In this document: positions 17,723 to 25,466 of the stretch, piece by piece
Layout: every line of letters starts with the position of its first letter
How positions within the stretch are numbered: the stretch's first letter is position 1
Assembly: GCA_036384915.1 (NCBI GenBank)
Contig: DASVLJ010000071.1
Span: 372,001-436,000 of the forward strand
From: PKWO01 sp036384915
Lineage (GTDB): Bacteria > Pseudomonadota > Gammaproteobacteria > Burkholderiales > Burkholderiaceae_D
DNA: 64,000 nt
Direction: 5' to 3'
Made by a program: the position numbers and the translations under genes
Notes under the pieces: generated by a model
What the model saw: the letters and a program-made list of their open reading frames with translations, nothing else
Told to the model about the DNA's origin: nothing
Database searches by the model: none

Positions 17723-18807
17723 GACCGCACCGAGAAGCGATAGATGGTACGGCTGTTGTATTCGGCGCCGGGCTGCAGCACGGTATTGGGATAATCGGGC
17801 CGGTTCGGCGAATCGGGGAAATGCTGCGGTTCGAGGCAGAAGCCGCTGCGCCAGCCATAGCTGCGGCCCTTCCCCTGCAGGGTTCCGTCGAGGAAATTAC
17901 CGCTGTAGAACTGCAGGCCGGGTTCTTGCGTCAAGATCTCCAGCACGCGGCCGGATCGCGGATCGTACACGGCCGCAGCCAGTCCGAGCCCTTTCGGTGT
18001 CCCCTTGTCGAGCACGAAGTTATGATCGTAGCCGCGCCCGCGCGCGAGTTGCACATCATCTTGCGCAATGCGCGCGCCGATGGCATGCGGCGAGCGAAAG
18101 TCGAAGGGCGTACCGGCGACGGCAGCATGCTCGGGCAGGGGAATCAAGCCGGCATCGACGGGCGTGTAATACGCGGCCTGCATGCTCAATTCGTGATTCA
18201 AAATCGCGCCGCCGCAGGCCAGGTTGAAATAGCTATGCTGCGTCAGGTTGACCGGGGTGGCACGGTCCGTGACGGCCTGGTATTGCACGATCAATTCATT
18301 GCCCTGCGTGAGCGTGTAGGTGACCGTGGCTTGCAGGTTGCCGGGATAGCCTTGCTCGCCGTCGGGGCTGAGGTAGCGCAGGCGCAACCCCGCTGCCGCA
18401 CCGGACTCGAACGGTTCGGCTTGCCACAAGACCTTGTGAAAACCGAGTGCGCCGCCGTGCAGATGATTGGCCCCATCGTTGCGGTCGAGCTCATGCGACA
18501 CCCCCTCCGCCGTATAACGCGCACCGGCAATGCGGTTGGCATAACGCCCGATCAGCGCGCCGAAATAGGCCGATTCGCCGCAATACGGTTCCACGCTGTC
18601 GAAACCGAGCACGACATCGCCAAGCATGCCGTCGCGGTCGGGCACGTGGAGTTCGGTGATGATGCCGCCGAAATCGGTCACGCGCACGATCATGCCGCGC
18701 TCGTTGGCGAGCGTATACAACCGCGCCGGCCTGCCGTCAGGCAAAAAACCAAACGCTTTCTGCGTGACGCCGCCCCGGCCGGGCGGCAATTCCGTTATGT
18801 CTTCCAT
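17719..18807 (-). CDS. galM: Aldose 1-epimerase (GalM-like)
   Basis: This 362-residue mutarotase interconverts alpha and beta anomers of a sugar and would feed arabinose to the dehydrogenase in the right form. Typical segments are GRYANRIAGARY, NDGANHLHGG, NLTQHSYFNL (catalytic His region) and GLQFYSGNFLDG with the catalytic Glu region just before. The start at 18807 begins exactly where the family fold begins. An upstream ATG at 18867, only 6 bp after the preceding GH43 gene, would add 20 residues but has no clear ribosome site. No signal peptide is seen, so it is cytoplasmic. Confidence 0.88.
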   Translation of the reverse strand: MEDITELPPGRGGVTQKAFGFLPDGRPARLYTLANERGMIVRVTDFGGIITELHVPDRDGMLGDVVLGFDSVEPYCGESAYFGALIGRYANRIAGARYTAEGVSHELDRNDGANHLHGGALGFHKVLWQAEPFESGAAAGLRLRYLSPDGEQGYPGNLQATVTYTLTQGNELIVQYQAVTDRATPVNLTQHSYFNLACGGAILNHELSMQAAYYTPVDAGLIPLPEHAAVAGTPFDFRSPHAIGARIAQDDVQLARGRGYDHNFVLDKGTPKGLGLAAAVYDPRSGRVLEILTQEPGLQFYSGNFLDGTLQGKGRSYGWRSGFCLEPQHFPDSPNRPDYPNTVLQPGAEYNSRTIYRFSVRS

Positions 18808-18873
18808 GCCCGCCTCAGCCCCGCGCCATGACGCACTGCAACGCCGCAAGCAGGTGCGCAGATACATGGCGGC

Positions 18874-19833
18874 TCATGCGACCGAAGGCCGGCCGAACAC
18901 GGGCATGCCGTCTCCGTCCCAGCGCAGCGGCTTGACGAAAGTGTGGCGGTCCGGGTTCCACAGCGGATCGCCGACGATCTCGGTATAGGTGCGCGCGTGA
19001 TAGACCAGCATCACGTCGTCATCGTTCTCGCCGACGGTAAAGCTGTTGTGCCCCGGGCCGTAGATGCCGTGCTCGTAGCAGGTTTGCAGCACCGGTTGCG
19101 GCGACTTGGTCCACGACGCGGGGTTGAGCAGGTCGGCATTCTCGTCGGCCCAAAGCAGGCCCATGGCGTAATTTTCGTCGGTGGCGCTGGCCGAATAGCT
19201 GATGAATATCTTGCCGTTTCGCTTCAGCACCGACGGCCCCTCGTTGACCCAGAAGCCGCGTATTTCCCAATCGAACTCGGGCTTGGACAGCATCACCGGC
19301 TTGCCGCCCAACTGCCATGGCGTCTTCATCGGCGCGATATAGAGGTTGGAATTGCCTTCGATGGCCACATCCTTTTGCGCCCACAGGTAATACAGCACGC
19401 CGCGATGCGTGAAGGTGGTCGCATCGAGGCAAAAGGTGTCGATGCCGGTCTCGACCTGGCCCATGAATTGCCAATCGCCCTGCAGCGGATTGGCATAGGT
19501 ATTGCGGAGAGCATACATGCGGTGCTGGAACAGCTTGTGCTTGATCTCACGGCTTGGCGCGGCGGCGAAATAGACGTACCAGGCGCCGTCGTTGAAATGC
19601 AGCTCGGGCGCCCAGATCAATTCGCTATACGGTCCGGTATCGGGCTTGTGCCAGACGTCGACCGTGCGCGCCGCCGCCAGCTCGGCGATGCTTCTGGCGC
19701 GGCGCAGTTCGATGCGGTCGTATTGCGGCACCGAGGCGGTGAAATAGTAATAGCCGTCGGTGTGCTTAAGGATATAAGGGTCGGCCCGTTGTTCGATCAG
19801 GGGTCGCAAGATGTCGGTCACTTCAATCTCCAC
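18874..19833 (-). CDS. Cytoplasmic GH43 glycosidase (probable alpha-L-arabinofuranosidase)
   Basis: This 319-residue GH43 propeller has no signal peptide, unlike the two other GH43 enzymes here. Catalytic acids are D18 (RADPY), D137 (CLDATTF) and E198 (VNEGPS). The RADPYILKHTDGYYYFTAS opening belongs to a GH43 subgroup annotated as exo-alpha-L-arabinofuranosidases. The gene is 18 bp downstream of the GPH symporter gene, so it probably trims short arabino-oligosaccharides brought into the cytoplasm by that transporter. The exact linkage is unknown. Confidence 0.88.
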   Translation of the reverse strand: MEIEVTDILRPLIEQRADPYILKHTDGYYYFTASVPQYDRIELRRARSIAELAAARTVDVWHKPDTGPYSELIWAPELHFNDGAWYVYFAAAPSREIKHKLFQHRMYALRNTYANPLQGDWQFMGQVETGIDTFCLDATTFTHRGVLYYLWAQKDVAIEGNSNLYIAPMKTPWQLGGKPVMLSKPEFDWEIRGFWVNEGPSVLKRNGKIFISYSASATDENYAMGLLWADENADLLNPASWTKSPQPVLQTCYEHGIYGPGHNSFTVGENDDDVMLVYHARTYTEIVGDPLWNPDRHTFVKPLRWDGDGMPVFGRPSVA

Positions 19834-19851
19834 GCAAATTCGATAACAGGC

Positions 19852-21216
19852 TCAGCCCGTCACATAGCCTTTCAGCCGCATTTCACTCTTCACTTCGCCG
19901 TAATAGTCGTCGCTGATGCGGTACTTGAACATCAGCGCGCCCATGACGAAGTGGAAGAATCCCGGGATCAGCGACAGCATCAAGGCGATGCCGGCCAGCG
20001 CTTCCGGAGTTTGCTCATGATTGGGCTGGTAATGAAAGTAAGTCAGCAGCACGCCAACCATGCCGCCGGCGATCGCCATGCCGGCCTTCTGGCATACCGA
20101 AATGCCGCCGAAGGCAAAACCGGCCACGCGCTTGCCGGTCTTGACCTGGCCGTAGTCGATGGTCTCGGCAATCGCCGACCAGAATACCGGCGCATGCAAG
20201 TCGACGATGAAAGACAGCAGGAAATACAGCACGAAGCCGAGCACGGTATCGCCCGGCGCAACGAAGAAGTAAATCATCGCGCTCAACACGGCCACCGCTA
20301 GCTGCGTATAACGGAACAGCTTGACCTTGCAATAGAACTTGGTGATCCAGGTGGAAGCAATCATGGACAGGATGGCCGCGGCCACGCCGGTCGAAAGAAA
20401 GGCAGAGACCACGGCCGTGTCGCCGCCGAGATAATACTTGGCGTAATAGATCGCCACGGAACCGCGTACCACGTAGCCGACCGTGCCGGTCACGCAAACA
20501 CCGCACAGGATCAGCCATTGGTCGTTCTTCAAGAGCACGCGGATCTGTTCGCTCAAGGGCTGGCGCTCCACCACGTGAACCACGCGCTCGTGTGTGCTGA
20601 AGAAGCAGAACAAAAAGAGCGCCACGCCCATGGCCGCCATGATCGCCATCGCAGCCTGGTAGCCCACGGCGGGATTGCCGGCACCCCAGCGCTGCGCCAG
20701 CATGGGCACGATGATGGTCACCATGAACGCGCCGATCTTGGCGAAGAACAGCCGATAGCCGTTGGCCGACAGGCGCTCTTTCGGATCATTGGTCAGCGCG
20801 CTGATCAATGAAATGTAGGGGATGCCGACACCGGCCGTCATCAAGGTCATGATGATGTAGGTCGAGTAAGCCCATACCAGCTTGGCATCGTAATTCCATT
20901 CCGGCGTGGAAAAGACGAAGAATACGCTCACGCCATAGGGCACGGCCAGCCACAGCAGATAGGGACGGTAGCGTCCGAAGCGCGACGTGATGCGGTCGGT
21001 CAATTGCCCCATCGTCATGTCGCCGGCGGCGCCGATGATCTTCACCAGCACGAACAACAGCGCCAGGTCGGCCGTCTTCAAGCCATAGATGTCGGTATAG
21101 AAGTAGGTAATGATGAGCATCATCGACGAGATGACGACATTCAATGCCATGTCGCCCGCGCCGAAGCCGGTCTTTTCCACGACCGACAAACCCTTGTCCT
21201 GCGTTGCTTTATCCAT
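19852..21216 (-). CDS. GPH-family sugar:cation symporter
   Basis: This 454-residue, twelve-helix membrane protein belongs to the glycoside-pentoside-hexuronide family (YicJ, XynB and MelB relatives). The family start GFGAGDMALNVV and the first cytoplasmic loop GDMTMGQLTDR are clear. It would import arabinosides or arabino-oligosaccharides across the inner membrane. The start at 21216 gives the usual family N-terminus, and a 24-codon upstream extension is rejected. It lies between the TonB receptor, separated by a hairpin, and the cytoplasmic GH43 gene. Confidence 0.88.
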   Translation of the reverse strand: MDKATQDKGLSVVEKTGFGAGDMALNVVISSMMLIITYFYTDIYGLKTADLALLFVLVKIIGAAGDMTMGQLTDRITSRFGRYRPYLLWLAVPYGVSVFFVFSTPEWNYDAKLVWAYSTYIIMTLMTAGVGIPYISLISALTNDPKERLSANGYRLFFAKIGAFMVTIIVPMLAQRWGAGNPAVGYQAAMAIMAAMGVALFLFCFFSTHERVVHVVERQPLSEQIRVLLKNDQWLILCGVCVTGTVGYVVRGSVAIYYAKYYLGGDTAVVSAFLSTGVAAAILSMIASTWITKFYCKVKLFRYTQLAVAVLSAMIYFFVAPGDTVLGFVLYFLLSFIVDLHAPVFWSAIAETIDYGQVKTGKRVAGFAFGGISVCQKAGMAIAGGMVGVLLTYFHYQPNHEQTPEALAGIALMLSLIPGFFHFVMGALMFKYRISDDYYGEVKSEMRLKGYVTG

Positions 21217-21261
21217 CTCGATACAAAACTGTCTAAACGTTAACCTACCCGGGAAAGATAA

Positions 21262-21294
21262 GAGGCGTTGCCGGCCGCAGCCAGACAACGCCTC
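21262..21294 (-). terminator. Intercistronic hairpin after the receptor gene
   Basis: Nine-bp arms GAGGCGTTG and CAACGCCTC enclose a 15-bp GC-rich loop between the receptor and symporter genes. On the minus strand only a short T-containing tract follows. It is better read as a partial terminator or mRNA-stabilising hairpin that lowers expression of downstream genes relative to the receptor. Confidence 0.55.
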
Positions 21295-21324
21295 CGGTCA
21301 CATCAGATTTTTGCGATGTGCATC

Positions 21325-23973
21325 CTACAACTTCCAGCGCACACCGATCCGCAAGGTACGGTCATAATAGCGGGTATCGCGCGGCGTGATCGACGAATTG
21401 CTGAAGTAATCGTGATACTCGAAATTCAGCAAATTGTTTCCTTCGAGTACCACCGTGAAGTTCTTTGCCACCTCATAGGACAGCGAGGCATCGAGCGCCG
21501 AGATCGGCGCCACCACCAAGTCATAGGGCGCGCCATTGATGGTGCCGGCGTTATAGGTATCGGTATACCGCGAACGCCAGTTGTAAGCGAGGCGGCCGGA
21601 CCAGCCGTTCTTCTCATACAGGCCGACCAGGTTGTATGCATACTTCGACATGCCCTGGAACGGCTTGCCTTCCAAGTAGGTATCGGTCGACGATTCGAGC
21701 CCGCCCGTCATCACCGTCACGTTGGCCTGGAAGCCGAGACCGCTCATCCAGCCCGGCAGCTTGTCGTAGAACTGCTGATACGCCAGTTCCACGCCTTGCA
21801 AATGGCCGCTATCGGTATTGAAGGGACGCGTCACATTCCATGTCGTGCCCTGGAACACTTCCTGCTCGGCCTTGTAGGCGATGTAGTCCTTGAAATTATG
21901 ACGGAACAAGGCCGCACTCATCATCCCGCTCGGCGCAAAATACCACTCCAGCGAGCCGTCGAAATTGTCGGCGCGCACCGGCTTCAGGTCGGGGTTGCCG
22001 CCGGAAGCCGTGGGCAGCACGGTGTTGCCGTTGCCGTTGACGAAGGCCGTTCCCGGATTCAATTGGTCGAAACCTGGGCGCGCGATCGTGCGGCTGGTGG
22101 CAAAACGGGCCAGCAAGTCGTCGCGCAGATGCAGCTTCATGCTCAGGCTGGGCAGCAAGTCGGTATCCGACTGGCCCTTCGTGTCAGGGAGATAGGTCCC
22201 GTTGAGCAAGTCGTTACCCATGGTGTCGCTCTTGGTCTTGACCGCGCGCACACCGGCCACCGTATCGAGCGGCATGCCGTGCAGATCGAAGCCGAACTTG
22301 CCAGATACGTAGGCCGCGTAGGTCTTTTCCTCATCCGAGAAGAACGAGCCCGGGTCGAGCGGACGCGCCGCGCTGGTGCCGGTGATGAGGTTGCGCAGGG
22401 TGCCCGTGCTGTTGAGCAGATAGCTGGCGCAAGGCGTGTACCACTGGCTCAGCCCATAGTTGCCATACAGCGGCCCCGTTTCGCAAGTCATGCCCGGCAG
22501 GCTGGTGACGGCGATATTGCCCGGCGCATTCGACTCACCTTCAAAGGACTTGATCGATTTGGCATAGCGGTCGGTCAGGCGTACGCCGGTGTCGAATTCC
22601 TTGAACACGCCATCGGCTTCGGGGAAATACTTCAGGTCCGTATGCCAGGCATTGGATTGGCCGGAATCCTGGCCGTAGCGGTCGAAGATGCCGTTGACCG
22701 CGAAGTTCGACGGATCGGTCATGCTGAAGTTCGGGCCGCCATAGGAAAAGCTCGGCGTGCCGTCGCCGTTGACACTGGTATTGACGTTGACTTCCGGAAC
22801 CGTGGTGCGCGTATCGAGAATAGGGTTGGACCACTTGTAGGTACTGATGGTGCGCGCCACTTCCGTGTCGAGCTGCCATTCCGGCGAAATGGTCCAGGTG
22901 GCGCCGATTGCACCCTGCTCGGTCAAGGTATTCTGTGCCAATGCCTGCGTCGAGTCGATCGTGAACGTGTTCGACGTCGACAGCGTGTGCATTAAGTTCG
23001 TGCCGGGGAAATTGGTCGAACTGTTGTAAGCACCCAGGTAGGGCAAGCCGACGAAGAAGTCGGTCTCGCCTTTGTTCAGATAGTGCGAAGACATGCCTTC
23101 GGCAAAGAATTGCAGATCCGAATTCGGACGCCATTGCAAGGCGATGTTCTCCGCAGTCCGGGTGCGCGTACCACCGATGTCTTCGATACCCATTACAAAT
23201 GGGCCGGCATTCGGCAACCCATTCGGATTGTTGCCGGCCGGGCCGTTTGGCGTAGGCGCGGTGTCGAAGGCGCGCTCTTCGTGAAACCTGTTCTTTACGT
23301 AAGACAGGCCGAACAAGGCACCGATATCGCCGATCGGCGTCTTCCAGCGATTGGAAATCATCGTGCTGACGTTGGGGTCGTTCGACCTGGCCTTGTCTTC
23401 GTTATCCATTTCGGCGTTGACTACCGCCTTGAAGCCCTTGAAGTCGAACGGGCGGTTGGTCCGGATATCGATCGTGCCGGCGATGCCGCCTTCGATCAGG
23501 TCCGCGCTCTGTGATTTGTATACATCAATTCGCTGCAGCATGGCCGAAGGAATGTCGGCCAATTGGACGAAGCGGCCGAAGGTGGTGAAATAATCGCGGC
23601 CGTTCAACAGCGTTTCGATACCGGGCAAGCCGTGGATCAACACCGTGTTGGCTTCGCTGGTTGTACGCAGCACCTGCACGCCGGGGACGCGCGCAACCGT
23701 GTCGGCCACGTTATTGTCAGGGAATTTGCCGATGTCGTCGGCGACGATCGAATCGACGATCTGATCCGAATCCTTCTTGATCTTTTCCGCGCTCTGAGCC
23801 GAAGCGCGCACGCCGGTCACAACGATGGCCTGCGGTTCCGCTGCCGGCGCTTCCTGAGCAGACACGCTCGCGCCGCCGAAGACTCCCGCCCCCGCAAGCG
23901 CCGCCATCATGACCTTCAAGGAAAAAGGTTGTTGCAAATCGGTAGGCCTAGTGCCCTGATGAGGATGTTTCAT
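21325..23973 (-). CDS. TonB-dependent receptor for arabino-oligosaccharides
   Basis: This 882-residue outer-membrane receptor has a signal peptide ending SAQ-EAP, a TonB-box-like stretch QAIVVTGVRAS and a plug domain with PGVQVLR and an LNGRDYFTT segment. A 22-strand barrel follows and ends in RIGVRWKL. It uses TonB energy to take oligosaccharides into the periplasm; the specificity is inferred from its operon. The start at 23973 is preceded by GGAG at good spacing and is preferred over a TTG five codons upstream. It is the first gene after promoter C. A 103-bp palindromic element sits in its leader. Confidence 0.93.
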   Translation of the reverse strand: MKHPHQGTRPTDLQQPFSLKVMMAALAGAGVFGGASVSAQEAPAAEPQAIVVTGVRASAQSAEKIKKDSDQIVDSIVADDIGKFPDNNVADTVARVPGVQVLRTTSEANTVLIHGLPGIETLLNGRDYFTTFGRFVQLADIPSAMLQRIDVYKSQSADLIEGGIAGTIDIRTNRPFDFKGFKAVVNAEMDNEDKARSNDPNVSTMISNRWKTPIGDIGALFGLSYVKNRFHEERAFDTAPTPNGPAGNNPNGLPNAGPFVMGIEDIGGTRTRTAENIALQWRPNSDLQFFAEGMSSHYLNKGETDFFVGLPYLGAYNSSTNFPGTNLMHTLSTSNTFTIDSTQALAQNTLTEQGAIGATWTISPEWQLDTEVARTISTYKWSNPILDTRTTVPEVNVNTSVNGDGTPSFSYGGPNFSMTDPSNFAVNGIFDRYGQDSGQSNAWHTDLKYFPEADGVFKEFDTGVRLTDRYAKSIKSFEGESNAPGNIAVTSLPGMTCETGPLYGNYGLSQWYTPCASYLLNSTGTLRNLITGTSAARPLDPGSFFSDEEKTYAAYVSGKFGFDLHGMPLDTVAGVRAVKTKSDTMGNDLLNGTYLPDTKGQSDTDLLPSLSMKLHLRDDLLARFATSRTIARPGFDQLNPGTAFVNGNGNTVLPTASGGNPDLKPVRADNFDGSLEWYFAPSGMMSAALFRHNFKDYIAYKAEQEVFQGTTWNVTRPFNTDSGHLQGVELAYQQFYDKLPGWMSGLGFQANVTVMTGGLESSTDTYLEGKPFQGMSKYAYNLVGLYEKNGWSGRLAYNWRSRYTDTYNAGTINGAPYDLVVAPISALDASLSYEVAKNFTVVLEGNNLLNFEYHDYFSNSSITPRDTRYYDRTLRIGVRWKL

Positions 23974-24008
23974 ATGTCTCCATCGCAATTTTTGTTATGT
24001 GAAAGGTT

Positions 24009-24111
24009 CTGTCAGAACCTGTTTCAAAATGAGCAAGACCAGGCGTTGCGACAAAGACGGTGCGGTCGAGCAACAACAGCGCCATGCTCATTTTGAAGCG
24101 GGTTCTAACAG
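24009..24111. repeat. 103-bp palindromic element in the receptor leader
   Basis: Inverted ends of about 27 bp (CTGTCAGAACC...TTCAAAATGAGCA against its near-complement TGCTCATTTTGAA...GGTTCTAACAG) match at all but three positions. They enclose about 49 bp with no reading frame. The element starts 35 bp before the receptor start codon and ends about 22 bp after promoter C. It would therefore be transcribed into the 5' leader and fold as a long hairpin. It resembles MITE or REP-type repeats and differs from the other repeats in the window. Confidence 0.75.
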
Positions 24112-24132
24112 GGCAATTCAAGCAGCGAGGCC

Positions 24133-24199
24133 ATATTAAGACAGCGTAAAAAAACCATCCAATCAATTTTTTGCCATTTCCGATATCGGTTTTAATATC
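24133..24199 (-). promoter_or_regulatory. Promoter and putative activator site C for the receptor operon
   Basis: On the minus strand the -35 is TTGGAT (24162-24157) and the -10 TAATAT (24138-24133), 18 bp apart. Nineteen bp upstream of the -35 lies GATATC (24182-24187), then 6 bp, then the second half GATATT (24194-24199). Spacing and arrangement are identical to sites A and B. The leader would be only about 35 nt without the inserted palindrome, similar to the other two operons. Confidence 0.72.
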
Positions 24200-24372
24200 G
24201 CAGATAGGTATTTTATTAATTGATTTGGAATATTTTGAGCAATACCTCACCCCCTGTCATGGCAATCGACAGGAGCGATAAAATGCCCGCGGCGGCAGAC
24301 ATGCCCACCAGACATGTCTTGCCTGACCTCACGGGCAAGGAGGGAAAATCGGGAAACGCAAACCGATAGCGC

Positions 24373-24990
24373 TCAGGCTTCTTGACGGACGCGCACTATT
24401 TCGGCCGCGCGGGCAGCCACGGCCGGCGGAATCGGCAAGTGCTGCAGTATCCAGCCCAGAGATTGGCTCAAGCGCTCCGGGCTGAAATCTTTTTGAAAGC
24501 CATACATGCTCGCCCCGTGCAGGACGCAACGCAAAGCGATCATTTCCGGGTCGTTCTCCCCAGTGGCGATGCCGAGCACGCGCGCATTGGCGCTCTCGAA
24601 AACGGGTTCGATCAGCCTGAGCAGTTTGGCATCCCCGCGCGCCGCCATCGAAATTTCCAGCAAAGCATGGGTTGCCGTTGACGGTGGCCGCACGCGCATG
24701 CTCAACAGAAACAGGTACATGCGTTCGACGGGCTTGAGTTCACCCATCGATTCCACCATCGCGGTATCTTGCGCAATTACCGTCTCGAGGAAGGCTGGAA
24801 ACAGATCATATTTGCCGTTGGGAAATTGATAGCGCAAGGCACCGCGCGAACAACCGCACAATTCGCAGACGTACTCCTCGCTCCATGAGGCGTAGCCTTC
24901 GCGGCTGAGAATCTGCTCCGTTGCATCAAACATTTTCTGGCGGGTGAGACGAGCCCGCGGGGTGGAAATTCGCCCGGCTTTCGTGTTCAT
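24373..24990 (-). CDS. TetR family regulator
   Basis: This 205-residue protein has a TetR-type helix-turn-helix at about residues 15-62 (TRQKMFDATEQILSREGY ... CGCSRGALRYQF) and a helical ligand domain behind it. It lies upstream of, and in the same direction as, the arabinan block, separated by promoter C. It could regulate that block, but the shared operators sit at an activator position while most TetR proteins repress, and its own upstream region has only a half-site. Target and ligand are unknown. Confidence 0.88.
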   Translation of the reverse strand: MNTKAGRISTPRARLTRQKMFDATEQILSREGYASWSEEYVCELCGCSRGALRYQFPNGKYDLFPAFLETVIAQDTAMVESMGELKPVERMYLFLLSMRVRPPSTATHALLEISMAARGDAKLLRLIEPVFESANARVLGIATGENDPEMIALRCVLHGASMYGFQKDFSPERLSQSLGWILQHLPIPPAVAARAAEIVRVRQEA

Positions 24991-25466
24991 TGATTCTGTC
25001 AGTGCTTCATCCGATTGGCCTGCTTGTACGACAAGCCATCGGCGATATCGTTTTATACATTCGGCCCGAAGGCACCCAAGTCATATACAGGATTGTGCTC
25101 AAAAAAACAAGTTATGCACAGCAAGCGGCTTCGCTTTCCACGTCTCGACATATTGTGCTTCCTGCAAGAAACAAGTCGTGCGAATATGCATAGGCAATTC
25201 CTTGCCCATTGTTATTTCCTGTAGGTATTTCAAAAGTAAAACTTGTGGTTTGTCGCTGTGTGGGCAAAATCAAGCTCCGCAGCAGGCGGCGCGCTGTGGG
25301 GCATGTCGACCTGCGGATGCTTGACTTAGCTTCCGGAAGGTTTCCGGAAGGAAGTTTTTTCGCGGAAGGTGCATATTGCCGGGCATCGATGCCTGCATGC
25401 CGCCCTGAAACGTGGAGTCCCTGCGCACCCCGACGTGCCCCGCAGCCTCATCGTGTTTTCGAGATC
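24991..25466. other. Intergenic region between divergent regulators
   Basis: These 476 bp between the TetR gene and the large winged-helix regulator hold no convincing gene. Notable are a lone GATATC half-site near 25053 and the TTCCGGAA palindromes at 25330-25354, described separately. The in-frame extension of the downstream regulator gene into this region has no ribosome site or protein-like composition. Confidence 0.6.
25330..25354. promoter_or_regulatory. Tandem TTCCGGAA palindromes upstream of the nSTAND1 regulator
   Basis: CTTCCGGAAG is a perfect 10-bp palindrome at 25330-25339 and is followed at once by TTTCCGGAAG, so the whole 21-bp stretch is itself nearly symmetric. It lies about 115 bp before the regulator start. 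Its complement contains AAACCTTCCGG, which recurs at 30.52 kb beside the divergent genes there. It is a candidate operator, perhaps for the regulator itself. Confidence 0.45.

Noticed and set aside
25053..25072. A further copy of the GATATC operator upstream of the TetR gene
   Set aside because: Only one half-site is present; the second half does not match and no TTGGAT lies 19 bp away.
25209..25466. An 86-codon N-terminal extension of the nSTAND1 regulator
   Set aside because: It has no ribosome site, its sequence is Arg/Cys-rich, and the winged-helix domain starts exactly at the ATG at 25467. It would also run over the palindromic operator.
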